A stretch of DNA of 64,000 nucleotides from Phialophora verrucosa (taxonomy: Eukaryota > Ascomycota > Eurotiomycetes > Chaetothyriales > Herpotrichiellaceae), in NCBI GenBank assembly GCA_002099365.1, contig MSED01000013.1, forward strand, positions 434,001 through 498,000, read 5' to 3'. Position numbers and translations under genes: made by a program. Positions 32,893 to 44,221 of the stretch are shown here, in pieces. The first letter of the stretch is position 1, and each line of letters opens with the position of its first letter. The notes beneath the pieces are model-generated. The model was not told the DNA's origin. It saw nothing but the letters and a program-made list of their open reading frames with translations, and did not search any database.

Positions 32893-34254
32893 ATGTCTGC
32901 CGACTACCAGACCTATCAACTCGGCGACTTTGGCCTCCAAAGCGGCAGCACCATCCCCAATGCCTTTATCGCCTACAAGACCTTCGGCTCCCCATCTAGC
33001 CCCGCGGTGCTCTACCCGTCATGGTACTCGGGCCTAATCTCGGACAACGAGTGGCTGATCGGGAGCGACAAGACCCTCAACCCAGACCAGTACTTCATCA
33101 TCATCACCGCCCTGTTCGGCAACGGCCAGAGCAGCAGCCCGAGCAATTCGCCCGACCTCGTGCCCTTCCCGGACGTGACCTTCTACGACAACGTCAAGGC
33201 CCAGCACCGTCTCCTGACGGAGAAGCTGGGCGTCAAGCACCTCCGCGGCGTGCTGGGGTGGTCCATGGGCGCGGGCCAGACCTTCCAGTGGGCGACCCAG
33301 TACCCGGATTTCGTGGACATCGCGGTCCCGTTCTGCGGCTCCGCCCGCACGTCGATCCACAACCAGGTCTTCCTCGAGGGTGTCAAGTCCGCGCTGCTAG
33401 CGGCCAAGCGCGTCTCCAGCGCGGGCAGCACATTCGGACGCGTCGAGGCCGAGGGTGACGCCGCCGCAGCCAAGAAGGCCAGCAGGCAGTGGACGGACGA
33501 GGAGCGGACCGTCGGCCTGAAGGCCTTTGGCAGGGGCTATGCAGGCTGGGGCTTCAGCCAGGCGTTCTACAGGGAGAAGCTGCACGAAAAGGCATACGGT
33601 GAGTTTGGGGAGTCCAGTCGCAGAGAATGTCCCCCCGGCGTTCCATGATGCCCAATCCGTGATGGATCCCATCCTCTCTCTACTCGCGTCTCTTCACATC
33701 TGTCACGTAACGGGCACGCTAACCTCACTTCGCCGCCACGGCTGCACAGGCGCCAAATCGCTCGAAGACTTCATGACCTCCTTCTGGGAAGCTTGGGCCC
33801 TGTCGAAGGACCCGGAGAACCTACTCGTCATGCTCCACACCTGGCAGGCCGGCGACGTGAGCAACCAGGAGCCCTACAACGGGGACTTCGAGGCCGCCAT
33901 GGCGAGCATCAAGGCCAAGACGCTCGTCCTGCCGAGTAAAACCGATCTCTATTTCCCGTGAGAGAGAAAATTCCGCCCTATCCTGTCATGTCCGCGGCGT
34001 ACAGACACTAACTACATTAATTATCTGGTTCTAGACCCGAAGACTCCGAGTACGAAGTCAAGAACATGTCTCCCGGCGTCGGCGAACTCGACGTCTACCC
34101 TTCCATTTGGGGCCACTGGGCCGGCGGTCCGCCAGGGAACATGGACGACGTGAAGTGGCTGGACGAGCGGCTGGCCAAGCTCTTCGCCAGTGCGCCGCAT
34201 CGTGACAACGACGTGGCAGGTGTGACGGACGGGTTGAAGAAGGCGGAGCTTTGA
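32893..34254 (+). CDS. MetX-like alpha/beta hydrolase (homoserine O-acetyltransferase family)
   Basis: Three exons, 32893..33598, 33750..33957 and 34035..34254, with introns of 151 and 77 nt (GTGAGT/CACAG and GTGAGA/CTAG), give 377 residues. The fold is alpha/beta hydrolase of the MetX branch: an oxyanion-side segment near NAFIAYKTFG, a nucleophile elbow GWSMGAGQ with S124, D301 in KTDLYFP and H332 in WGHWAGGP. It is shorter than true fungal homoserine O-acetyltransferases, so the substrate may be another alcohol or ester. The methionine role is therefore only one option. The start at 32893 follows CAACA; a further upstream ATG at 32800 adds a residue stretch unlike the family. Confidence 0.88.
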
Positions 34255-34896
34255 GCTTTGAGTTTATCGAAGTTTGACTTTGATGGCAGGGAGTAAGTGA
34301 GTGGACAGGGTCACCGAGTCAAGGAGGGCCCCGATCCTGCAGGGCAGAAGCTGGGGAAAACTAATCTAATTATGCTAACGACGCTGAGTCGACGTTTTGC
34401 CTGTTTGGAATTGATTTATCTGATTCGGGGGGTGGGATCACGAGTATCAGCCAGCTTGGCCGTGACCTTGCAGAGCGGAAGTGGTGTCAAATTGATGATT
34501 GAGTCGATCGACTCGTCTAAATGAGTGTATGTATGTATACAGGAGTAACATTACCCCTTGCGCGATTTCAATTAATGTTCCCCGTCAGAATAGTCCTTCA
34601 TCATGCGGCGGTCTGACTGGATTCCGTTTGTCGATGTCGTAAATCCGTTGGGACGAGACGCTTGCCATGAGGAGTGAGCGAGGACTCGCTGACGCCACAT
34701 TCCCAAATTCCAACAGCGGGGAGCATATTCACCCGGTCTTCCTTCTCCCCTGATAGCTTCGAAATGGAGCTATCTTATTCCGCAATCACAGACCCCATCA
34801 GGTGCCATGTCGTGTCGATAAGGCGAGATAGATTGACGTCTCATCGCCATTCACACCTTCCCCATACTCCCATATCCACCACGACATTGTCCTCCC
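34255..34896. other. Intergenic region between convergent genes
   Basis: 3' flanks of the MetX-like gene and the symporter gene. No feature found. Confidence 0.4.
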
Positions 34897-37272
34897 TCAG
34901 AAGAACTTCCCCTTGACCTCCACGTTGCTCCGAACCACCCCTTGGTCATCCGAATAAACCTCTCTTTCGCTCTCTCTGCTGAGTGAATCTTGCCTGCCAC
35001 CGACGACGGCAGCTCGACCGGTATAGAAAGCCGCAGTCGGCGCCGGCGGCTTGTCCAACGCATCGAATCTAGTTCCCTTGATCTTGGCAATGAACCACTG
35101 AACGCTCAACCTCAGCACAAACGCCCCTCCCGCCCACAACAATCCTCCAACAGGGGCGGCAACAAACGCCCCGAAGGCGCTCCAATCGTTGGCATACAGT
35201 CCCTGCTCCAGAAGCAAGAGATTCCCCGCTTGGGTCGCATCGCCCTTGTAGAAGACAAGCCCGAAGAGGAATACGGTGAGGATGCCGCCAAGGCCGCCGA
35301 CGACCACCTCAAAGCCCCTCCACGCATAGCATTTCTCACTGAGCCCGATAAGCAACACGGGGATACTGCTCGCAGAGATTAAATCACTGATCAAATAGAT
35401 CTGCAAGACACTCGGACTCTTCAATGCCACCACCACAGTCGGCACGATGATGAGCACCACACAGGCCCTCAACACCCAAAGATTGAGCTTGTTCCGGAAA
35501 ATATCGTTGGAGCCCGTGCTCACCATGGCGGACTGGAAACTGTCGAAGGCAGCCGTGCTCAGCGCGATGGTCATGACCAGCACGATCCCCACGACCCACG
35601 CGGGGAGTTGTTCAAGCAACAAAAAGAAGGCGATGGACGATTGTTCGGGTGGGTCGCCTAGCGCGCCGCTCCATCCTGCGAGCAAGCCCGCGACTCCGAC
35701 CAGTGTGAGGATGATGGCCACAGCAACGGTAGCGATGGACACGCCAACCCAGAGGTCTTTGTCCGTTTTGGCCGCGAATGTCCTCATCCAAAACCCTGAG
35801 ATGAAAAAGTCGTTCGTCAGGATCGCGACGGGCAAGATATACATCAATTGCCAGCCTAACAGGCTTGCGTCGAGATAGTGGCTCTTCTCAATTAAATCGT
35901 GGGAAATGTCGGTCTCGACCCCGACCGTGATGCACGCGATTATGATAAGACCCACGACCATGGCGCCCTGGATGTTGTCTGTGATAAAGGAGACTTTGAA
36001 TCCGCCCAGCGAGGTGTAGATTGTTGTGACGGCACATTCGACGATGACAGCCGGGAGGCCGTTGAGGCCGGTGAGGGCATTGATGATCTGTTGAAGCGCA
36101 GAGAGTTCGGCGACCATGTAGAGGAAGAGCGTAATCAGTCTAGATTCTCATTAGATCCATGCCCACAATATTGAAGGGGTTGGAGGTGGCCGTACGTCAA
36201 AGCCGAAAGGTACAGAGCGGCGATGGCTCCATATCTCTGACGGGTCCATTCCGTGAGTACGAATCCCTCGGGACATTTTTTCCTGATAATAGGTCCAAGG
36301 AAGCCGAAGACAAGTAGCGGCAGTGCCGAGGAGAGAGAGTACACCACGAGACCTTGAACACCCGCGATAGTAGATATTTGTGGGTAGGTGAATAGTACGC
36401 CGGAACCTAGAGCTGTAGACCACAAACAAATCCGCCGCTGTTAGTGTGCCCGATCTTTTGGCGCAGGGGGGAAGGGGAACGGGGGAATTCAGGGAGGTTG
36501 GCAGCACGTTTCCCACGCAAGCATTAACTTGATCGAGTCTTGACGGTACATTCTCAGCATTGTGTTGTCGGCGTTTCGGACTCGCCCATCTCTACTTCGA
36601 GAGGAAGCAGTTGGATGAAGGAGAGAAACGGACTGACACAAGCGCCCGTAGTGCTGCGCATCGGTCCATGCGCTTCCGCCTGTGAAAGTTATCTTGCAAG
36701 CGCCCTCATACAAGCAAGGAGCACCACAAAAGGGCTTCCGCTGGCGGAAGCAACACAAACCAATGGCGTTGATGCAAGCTTACGAACCTCAGATAGAGTC
36801 ATGCTCAGGAGACCTGCCGTTCAGACGAGGCCGCCGTATATGGTCAGGACTGCTAATCCCATTTTATGTTCATCGCACCATTTCTGGTTGCGACTCGATC
36901 GTGCTAACCCTCGATGTTGCCGCTTCAGGCTGCTGCTGCCCTCCTGAGGGCGCACTCACCCGAGGCGATAAAATTGAGGGCCAAAGGTATGCCTGGGAAG
37001 CTGTCAGTCTCTTTCTTCTGTCTGCGGCAGGTCCATAGAGGAATGCTCTTGTGGCAGTACGGCTGTACCCTTCTGTGTCCGCAAGGAGGCGAGGTATTCG
37101 CCCTTCGTTTGGTGCCGAAGCGTCCATGCAACGAACAGCCCGAAGACTCTGTAGTATTGCCATTAGCCTGTGTTACCGATCTCGTCAAGGGTTTGGATCT
37201 CAATTCGTACAAGAATGCAGCATAGGTCGTATAGATGACGGCGTTAGACGCCTGTTGCGATGGAAGACCCAT
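34897..37272 (-). CDS. Sodium:solute symporter family transporter (urea-transporter-like)
   Basis: Five exons, 37272..37211, 37148..37069, 36992..36960, 36412..36196 and 36139..34897, keep frame to give 544 residues. Introns are 62, 76, 547 and 56 nt. The first three small exons read through to GIPLALNFIASALGSGVLF, a family signature split by the long intron. A hydrophobic multi-span core follows, with the SALTLITLFLYMVAELSAL and GLPAVIVECAVTTIYTSLGG segments typical of SSS transporters. At least twelve membrane spans are apparent, and the tail after residue 500 is hydrophilic. It should be a plasma-membrane Na+ or H+ symporter for a small solute. Urea is suggested by likeness to DUR3 but is not proven. 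Confidence 0.83.
36413..36959 (-). other. Unusually long (547-nt) intron 3 of the symporter gene
   Basis: The donor GTGAGT at 36959 and acceptor CTACAG ending at 36413 are canonical, and a CTAAC branch site lies about 25 nt before the acceptor. The flanking protein frame requires the join. At ten times the local intron length it could hold a regulatory element or an inserted sequence. A perfect 8-bp inverted repeat with a 2-nt loop (GCTTCCGC/GCGGAAGC) lies at 36734–36751. Confidence 0.75.
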
Positions 37273-37768
37273 GTCAGTATGCTGTGGTCAGTTGAACGTA
37301 GAGGAAGCCTTTCTCTCTGCTAAGAGCTCCTTAGCAGCAGAAGTAGGTCTTTGGTGGGATGAAGAAAAAAGCAACGTGAGAAATCGCAGCAAGCTCGTGT
37401 CAATGTGGGGGGCAAGTAACTTTTTCTGACCCGGCACCCCGGCCTGTGGATGATCTCATCCTTGGGGAGTCGTCGGGTTAATACTCCAAAGAGCATCACG
37501 CCAGCCTAAAATCGAGCCCGGGTCGCCCTCGTCGATTGGCCGATAAAGCGTTCCCTACTAAGTCCAAGAAAACGCCGTCCTCAATATCTCCTCGTCATGC
37601 AGAACGGATCCAACAATTGTCGTTATCCAGCTCAGTATCAGTACGACGTGTCTCCCGATAATGTACAACGCTCAGCTGCCGTCTCGCTCGGCCCATCGAA
37701 CAGCTGTTGGCTGTTGATGGCTCTCTGAGGTTGCCCAAGGAGGGATGCGGGTTCGCTGCCACTGCTGC
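37273..37768. promoter_or_regulatory. Symporter upstream region
   Basis: 496 bp between the symporter start and the end of the RRM-like gene, both on the minus strand. No specific site recognised. Confidence 0.3.
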
Positions 37769-39874
37769 TTACTCGTTGTGAACACCGGTCGCTCTTGCAC
37801 AAGGATCTTCTGCAAATTCGGCGTGACTTCCTTCCCAATCATCGCTGCGGACGAGAATGCCCTTGAATTTGACAGCATCGCCGATGTTTGCAAAGCGGAA
37901 GATAATGGTACGGGTCTGTTCCAGCGGTCAGTCATGTATCTTCTACCCGCGAATAAGCGTTCTGCTGACCCTATTGTGGTACGTGTCATGGACAGCCTCA
38001 ACTTGACGCGCTCCTGCCTTCCCTTCGGCGAGCTTGTTCAATGCCACGATTCCCCAATCATCGTCGGCATTGTTCACCTTGACAACACGGGTAGCGCCGC
38101 ACTCGAGGTAGCCCTGCAACATTCCGCTGACTACATCGACACCATCTCTCTTGTAGACGAGAACGGGCCATTTCTTGCCATGGTGACGGACATCGAAGCC
38201 GTTCGGGTATTTGTCATAGTAGTGATCACAGGCGTCAGGGGAGACGAATGTGACGTGGGCAGAGACCGTTGGACTCTCCGGGCTGCCGCTGACCAACCTC
38301 ATACATTCAATTGCACCGCCATGGATGAATGATTGGACGAGGGTGAGGTCTGCGCCGCGTGGAAGACCGGAAAGAAGAATGGTACGTTGACGTGATTCTG
38401 CTAGTATGAGTCATGATCCCAAAGGTTTGTTGATACACTCACTGGGCTTGTCACGAGCAGTTGGCGTGCCCCATGACTTGAAACGAACGAGTTTCTCTCT
38501 AGCCTCTATGTTGTCTCCTGTGGCGCTGTCATCTGTCTCGGTGTCGGCAGCAACCACGACGGTAGGTGATTGCGAATATTTGAAGGCATCATCGCTTGCC
38601 TTGGGATTATTTTCAACCTTGACACCTCCATCAACGCTATCTTGCTCTCTGGTCGAGACCTTCTCACCAGCAGCCGCCGGTGGTGAGGGTGATGCTGTCT
38701 CATCTTCCACAATAGTGTTCTTGGTGGGGGTGCTTGGAGCTTGTGAACCATGGTCAGACAGTTTGATATTGTCCAATGTGCCGACGATTGGCGTCTCATT
38801 AGAGGTAGGCGAGACCTCTAGAGGCTGCTTCTCCTGTTGTACACCTGAAGTATATGTCAGCGCAGGTCCAGCGTACGAGAGTAGACCTACCACTATAGCC
38901 ACCGGAATCTGGCACCTTAGTGTTGAAAGGGACAGAGTTAACCTTCTCCACTCGCCCGTCTTGGGGCTTGATAGCTGCGCAGGTTGGTTAGCCGGGGCTG
39001 AAGCTAGGCACAACGCATGCTTACGAGTCTCGGTAGGATCCATGTGGTCAGTTTGGTGAACTTCAGCATGGATGGGGGTTTCGTCCATTTCCGGGAACGA
39101 AATGCTGCCCGTCTCGGAGCCGCCGTCGTGGTTGATACCTACCAGAGGTCGTTAAAAGTGGTATGTATAGCTGGCAAAGATGAGCTCACCTGGTGACGCA
39201 GGTCCCTTGCCATTGGCCTGGTTCGATGACACCATGGGCTGGCGAAACTTCCGAAAGCCCTCAATCACATTGTCCATGTAACCGTGTGTCTGTTGTTGCA
39301 ATTCTGAAAGCTTACTTTTAGTAAGTCGCTCGACACCTGATTTCTTGCCCATGAGCAAGCGATGCTGGGTCGGAGTGAGATGTTTGCCACGATACGGAGC
39401 TCTGCTGTTAGGGTGTTGAGGCATCAGGACCTGTTCTTCGGCAGCAGGAGCGGGAACTGGAGCTTCAGTCACGAAGCCGTTCTCGTCCTGAACCAGGTCG
39501 ACGTTGCCAGTCTCTTGCAGGCTCGATATCTGAGGGAAAGGAGATGACGCAGGTGTTTGCCAGCTTGGAGTCGCGCCCTGTGGCTCAGACTGCTGGAATT
39601 CGGACTGAGGAGTGGCAATGTCCGGCTTTGGAAACCCTGATTTGTTGTCGATGCGAAGGCAACCTGGAGAGAACTCCTGTCGAGCAGTTAGCACGATGAG
39701 TTTGAAGGCTGCCTCATTGCAAGCCAGGCTCACTGGGCTTTCCGGGCCAATGTTTGAGCTTGTGACCTGAGCCTGAGGTTGAGAATTGGCAACTGAGGTT
39801 GGAGGACGGGCGTGCATCACGTCCAAGAACTTGCTGATAAACTCCGGGTCATCGTAACGTGACAGCGATGGCAT
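37769..39874 (-). CDS. RRM-like fungal protein with long disordered N-terminus
   Basis: Six exons, 39874..39190, 39138..39025, 38974..38891, 38844..38443, 38400..37970 and 37915..37769, keep one frame of about 620 residues. Four introns have good GT–AG ends (51, 50, 46 and about 44 nt). The last, 54 nt, has a weaker GTCAGC donor. The acceptor of exon 5 could be 3 nt further in. The first two thirds are Pro/Ser/Gln-rich and look disordered. The folded part opens with RTILLSGLPRGADLTLVQSF and HGGAIECMRLV, an RRM-type beta-alpha-beta start, continues with AHVTFVSPDACDHYYDKYPNG, and ends with a second RRM-like block, RTIIFRFANIGDAVKFKGIL. It may bind RNA or a protein partner. I know no characterised homologue. 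Confidence 0.8.
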
Positions 39875-40471
39875 AGTGGTGGTCCTTGTGGGAGTAGAAA
39901 GAGGTAGAGCAGGCACGGAAAACAGGTCTGAGAGGAAAAGGGCATGAAGCGGAAGAGCAAGGAAATCGCTGTGAATATGACGGGTCATGCAAACATGAGG
40001 GGTGCTGTTCAGCAGCTCGCGGCAAACATTCACTGCTCGTGCATCACTCTTGACGCGACGCTTCAAGCAACCTGAGACTCACTTCACTGCCGCCATAATT
40101 GATACCGGTTGTTGACTGACCCCAAAGACAGCCAAAGGGTTTGTGATTTCACGACCCCGACCTGTTCTCAGCGTGACAACCACACACGATGGCACTGTGG
40201 TTACAGCTAGGACGCTTTGGAGATTGCAACAATCTTTTCGAAGGTAAGCAATGGCGTCCTGCCCACGGAGACAGTCCGACGGTCGAGCGCGAAAGGGGAT
40301 TTGGAAAAGCTCTGGTCTTCATATTTGTCCTATGCTGAAAATTCTTCTCCAGGTCAGGTTCAAGACTGCGCCTCCTTGATAGCAGACCTTTCTCCCTGAA
40401 ATGCCAATCGTATTCCCAGCTCGTAGGCTGTTGTTCCAGACGCCATCGCTATGATCAAATGTCACTCGAAA
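39875..40471. other. Intergenic region, no supported gene
   Basis: This stretch lies between the RRM-like gene start and the stop of the GT69 gene. A 60-codon plus-strand frame at 40217 resembles nothing known. Confidence 0.4.
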
Positions 40472-42100
40472 TCATAAAGCTCCCGAAGGGACGGGCACGA
40501 ATTCCCAGTTTCTCTCCCCTTCCATAACGTTTTCTTTAATCAACGCCAACCCACGGCGACCACAAAATCCTGCATGTGATGCTGTTCGCATCACCTGATG
40601 GAAGGAGCCATTGTTCGGTAGTGATTCATCTGCGAACCAAACCGTCTCCTCAACTTGCTGCCACGGCTCCTCATGCCGCCGTGGATTGAATTTCGGCTTG
40701 TTTGTCGAGAGATCGATCAACCAGTGGATTGGTGTGTATAGTCGTTCGAAGCGTCGAGTAAAGCTCAGCCACGACAGGGTCGTGGAATCATAGGCAACTC
40801 GAACGAAAGGATTCATGTAGATGCCAGAATTCCCAGGCTCTGGATTCTGAATGTCCGCTTGAATGAGGCAACATTCGGAAGCATCCCAGTATTGATCCTT
40901 CTCCGCACGGAACCGATAAGGGACGGAGAAATTGCTCGGGCCTTGGTTACCGGCGGTTATCAGCTCGTAATCGCCGGGTCGTTTCTGGAAAAAGCGTGCA
41001 TCGAATGCAACCATGCCACCCCAACAGCTCCTGACCCGCACTGCATCCTTGCCTTCCAGCACGTCGTTATGACTGGTTTCGTCACCACCTGCCGCAAACC
41101 AAGGGTAGAATGGCAACCCCATGCTGTACCCCTCAGCATCCCTAGTTGCAAAAGTGTCGTAGAATTTGAAAGGGTTGATGAAATCCACCGCACATGCCGC
41201 CCTGTATTCCGTCACTTCGTCGGCAACGGTGTGCGTCGAAAAGAGCAGCTGCGCTGCTTCAATCGGGTGAAAAACCACATCGTTCAGGTAGAGGAGTTTG
41301 TCGAATGTGGTGTTGGATGTTTCCAGTGGGGCCAGTGCTCGATTTCTGACCGCGGCCAGATATTCAATGCGCTTCACGCGATCCTGCCCATGGATGTGAA
41401 TGTGAGGTAGATTGTCAATGTTCAGGTGGTCCTGGAACACCAACTCATGCTCGCACGGCACCCGTAGTGCCAGCTCTTCCAACGCCTTCTTCGCCTCTGG
41501 GCCTGAATCATTGACATATACAGACAGAAACGAGTTCTTGGGTCCCAATAGATCTATCAAGTCCAGCACGTTCTGTGCCCAGTCTCCACTGAGAAGTTTC
41601 CCGCCTTTATCGTAGATGCTTGCTGCAATGAAAACTTTCTGATTATGTATGTTGACCCGGCCTTGCTCCTGAGACGCCAGCGCTCTTTCCCTCAATGCCT
41701 GATAGTGGGGTGGAAGATGAGTGTAGCCGGGGAAGAAAACGCCGCCTACTATAACAATGGCGGCGATACTGGTGAAGAATATGTAACAGAGGAGAATGAA
41801 TGTTCGAACGAGTGATCTCGGTGTGCAGCCATACCGTCGTGGAAGTCGTTGCGATCTGGCTCGAGGCCGTTGCAGAAGATGCTGCTTCCGTAGCCAGGCA
41901 GGGGCTAGGGCGAAAAGGTGAGAGGAGATTGCGGGCTTGACCACACTCGACACGGTCTGGCCAGTAAGTAGATGGGTCTGGAAGTCATCGCGGTCGGGAT
42001 CCTCGTCGTCGTAAGGTAACGCGTCCTCTATTTCGTCGGATGTATGTGTACTCGCCCTCGACAGCTCATACTCGTCAGATGGCAGACAGGTGGGACTCAT
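40472..42100 (-). CDS. GT69 (CAP59/CMT1-type) glycosyltransferase
   Basis: A single exon of 542 residues from the ATG at 42100; an ATG at 42187 in the same frame would add 29. The layout is type II membrane: a short acidic cytosolic tail, a basic stretch, one membrane span at about 100–123 and a large lumenal domain. Diagnostic motifs are the KRIEYLAAVRNRAL segment at about 243–256 and YLNDVVF at 271–277, both hallmarks of the alpha-1,3-mannosyltransferase CMT1/CAP59 family. It should work in the Golgi on cell-wall or capsule-like polysaccharides or glycolipids. The exact donor and acceptor cannot be read from the sequence. Confidence 0.9.
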   Translation of the reverse strand: MSPTCLPSDEYELSRASTHTSDEIEDALPYDDEDPDRDDFQTHLLTGQTVSSVVKPAISSHLFALAPAWLRKQHLLQRPRARSQRLPRRYGCTPRSLVRTFILLCYIFFTSIAAIVIVGGVFFPGYTHLPPHYQALRERALASQEQGRVNIHNQKVFIAASIYDKGGKLLSGDWAQNVLDLIDLLGPKNSFLSVYVNDSGPEAKKALEELALRVPCEHELVFQDHLNIDNLPHIHIHGQDRVKRIEYLAAVRNRALAPLETSNTTFDKLLYLNDVVFHPIEAAQLLFSTHTVADEVTEYRAACAVDFINPFKFYDTFATRDAEGYSMGLPFYPWFAAGGDETSHNDVLEGKDAVRVRSCWGGMVAFDARFFQKRPGDYELITAGNQGPSNFSVPYRFRAEKDQYWDASECCLIQADIQNPEPGNSGIYMNPFVRVAYDSTTLSWLSFTRRFERLYTPIHWLIDLSTNKPKFNPRRHEEPWQQVEETVWFADESLPNNGSFHQVMRTASHAGFCGRRGLALIKENVMEGERNWEFVPVPSGAL

Positions 42101-44221
42101 GGTCTGGAAAGAGAAGGAATGTGGAGAATTAAAGTTGATGACGTCGATAAAGGAGCCGTCGCCATAAAGTTTGTGGAAGTCGGTCAAGACTCCAAGAAGA
42201 ATATACAGGTTGAAGAGAAGGAGAACTGGCGTTGAATTTGATGTTGGACGAGGTGGGCTGTGGAATATTCAGGCGCAGGCAAAGAGCAAACAAAAGTAAA
42301 AATGGCCGCGTAACAGAACGGTGGATAGGGTGAAGAGCTGGTGAATGCCCTGGTGCCACCAGAGACAGTCCATCGCAGGCGAGCTGATCTCAACTCAACC
42401 AAGCGTTAGACGGTGTTGATTTCGCGAGCATAGCCACCGCGAGGAAAAGGGAACGTGTAAAATTTTGTGGATATCGGGACATCCAGGCCTCGTGTTTGGC
42501 TAAAACTTGCCGACCCCCATGCCCCTTGTGGAATCTGGTGCAAATCGCGAGGAGGAGCCCGATTTCGGTACCAACATGCGAATGGCGGAAAGTGGAAAGG
42601 AACAACAGGCGACACCTTTAACCAGGGGCAGCGCCCGCGGTAAGTAAAGTAGGAGTGTTTAACTAACTCGAGCCTAAGCGGCGGGTCTATAGCCGACCAC
42701 AGGTGCTCGGGGTGACTCCACCTTCCCCAAATTTTGTTCCTGCCGCACAGTTGCAGCTGCTGATCTGTTTGAGCTTCTGCTGTGAACAAATCAGCATTCA
42801 ACCTGTTTCCACGCGCTCCATGTCACCATCAGATCAACATGTGAAGCGCACCGGTTTCTGCTCGAAGAAGGAGGTCATGCTTCAGGTGCATCGGCCTGTT
42901 TCTTGGTCGACAATCCAATCATGGACCCCTGCTTCAGCGCACTTGACGCAATTTAAACAATTGTGACGCCTATTTGCAAGCAATACGGCCTCCGGGCATT
43001 TGCCCCCTGAGCATTTCCGTCAGCCACAGAGCTATCAGCCTCGGGCCACTTCACGTTGCGAGTGTCAGCAGCAGCGCTATTTAAAGACGAGTCAGGCCCA
43101 ACCACGCCCCTTTCCATAAGGCTGACGAGCGCAATGAGGCTGGACCTGCATGATCCAATCGCTCAACACGCGCTGCGCAGTGCGTGCGCGTCGCTGTGCG
43201 AAGACGGCATACGCAAGCTGAGCAAACTGCCTTCGACTTGGTGACCAGCGGCCAAAAATCACGACATCATCAGTCATCCTGCTTCGCTCCGTCTTTCCTG
43301 CGCTCGCAGAACATATGCCGCTGGCAGTGCGGAGTTGCGCCCGAACGTGGCTTTCCGAGCGCCGCTAACGATCCCTCTAGAATCCCAAGGGCGCAATCAG
43401 GTTCGATCGCAATGCAACCACCAGAAGTTGCAACCTCTCATCTGCGGCATGACATGACGACAGCCACAGGTCTCTGTCCATGATCATCAGTAAATCAATG
43501 CATTTCAGCTTTGCGACCAGCGCTTTTCGCCATATGCCAAGGGCTCATACACTGTACTCCGTATTTGACTTCAACAATATTACTGTAAACGGTAGCACCT
43601 AAATGACAGAGTCGCTGCGTCGTCACTGGACTAGGATTTCAGCGCCACACGACACACGCTTTACACCAGCGCGAGCAAAGGGCTTCATCCTCGGCAATTG
43701 ACCGCATTTGCCCTCCATTGTCACCAGTTACAGTCACAGTCCACCCACCACTGTCAACCTACTAGTAGTCCGAAGTCACAATGCTCAATGACGACGCGTC
43801 ACGATCCAAGGATCTTTTCGCGAGGGGTGGCTACGAGTGGCCCACGACATGTTTGGCACTTACTACGCAGTAGAGTTTGCCTGATCTCTTTTGAGACCAA
43901 CTGCGACGACTGGATTTACGTCACCACCCAGGTTACCCAGATCATGTGGGTATCTTCTATTGCCATAGGCGGAGTACTGGGGTGGCGCCGAAACCACATC
44001 ACATCTCTGGACCGTTGACTGTTATTCCCTACAGTAGAAATCCGATATTCTCACACACTAGATGAGTGAGCTTTTCAGCAAAGCAAGGAACGAGCTGTAC
44101 TCTTGTCGGCTATGGCCTTTCGATTCGACATATCATTCATGACACTGCCTTCGTCCCACTCATCACCAGGCAAAGGAACTGAACAGCCCCCATAGACTTC
44201 TGCATCCTTTGTTCCTCTCCA
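42101..44221. other. Long intergenic region, no supported gene
   Basis: 2.1 kb between the GT69 start and the stop of the NmrA-like gene, both on the minus strand. Only short frames of about 60–130 codons occur, without family likeness. One TACTCCGTA lies at 43555–43563. I searched for terminal inverted repeats by eye and found none. Confidence 0.45.
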
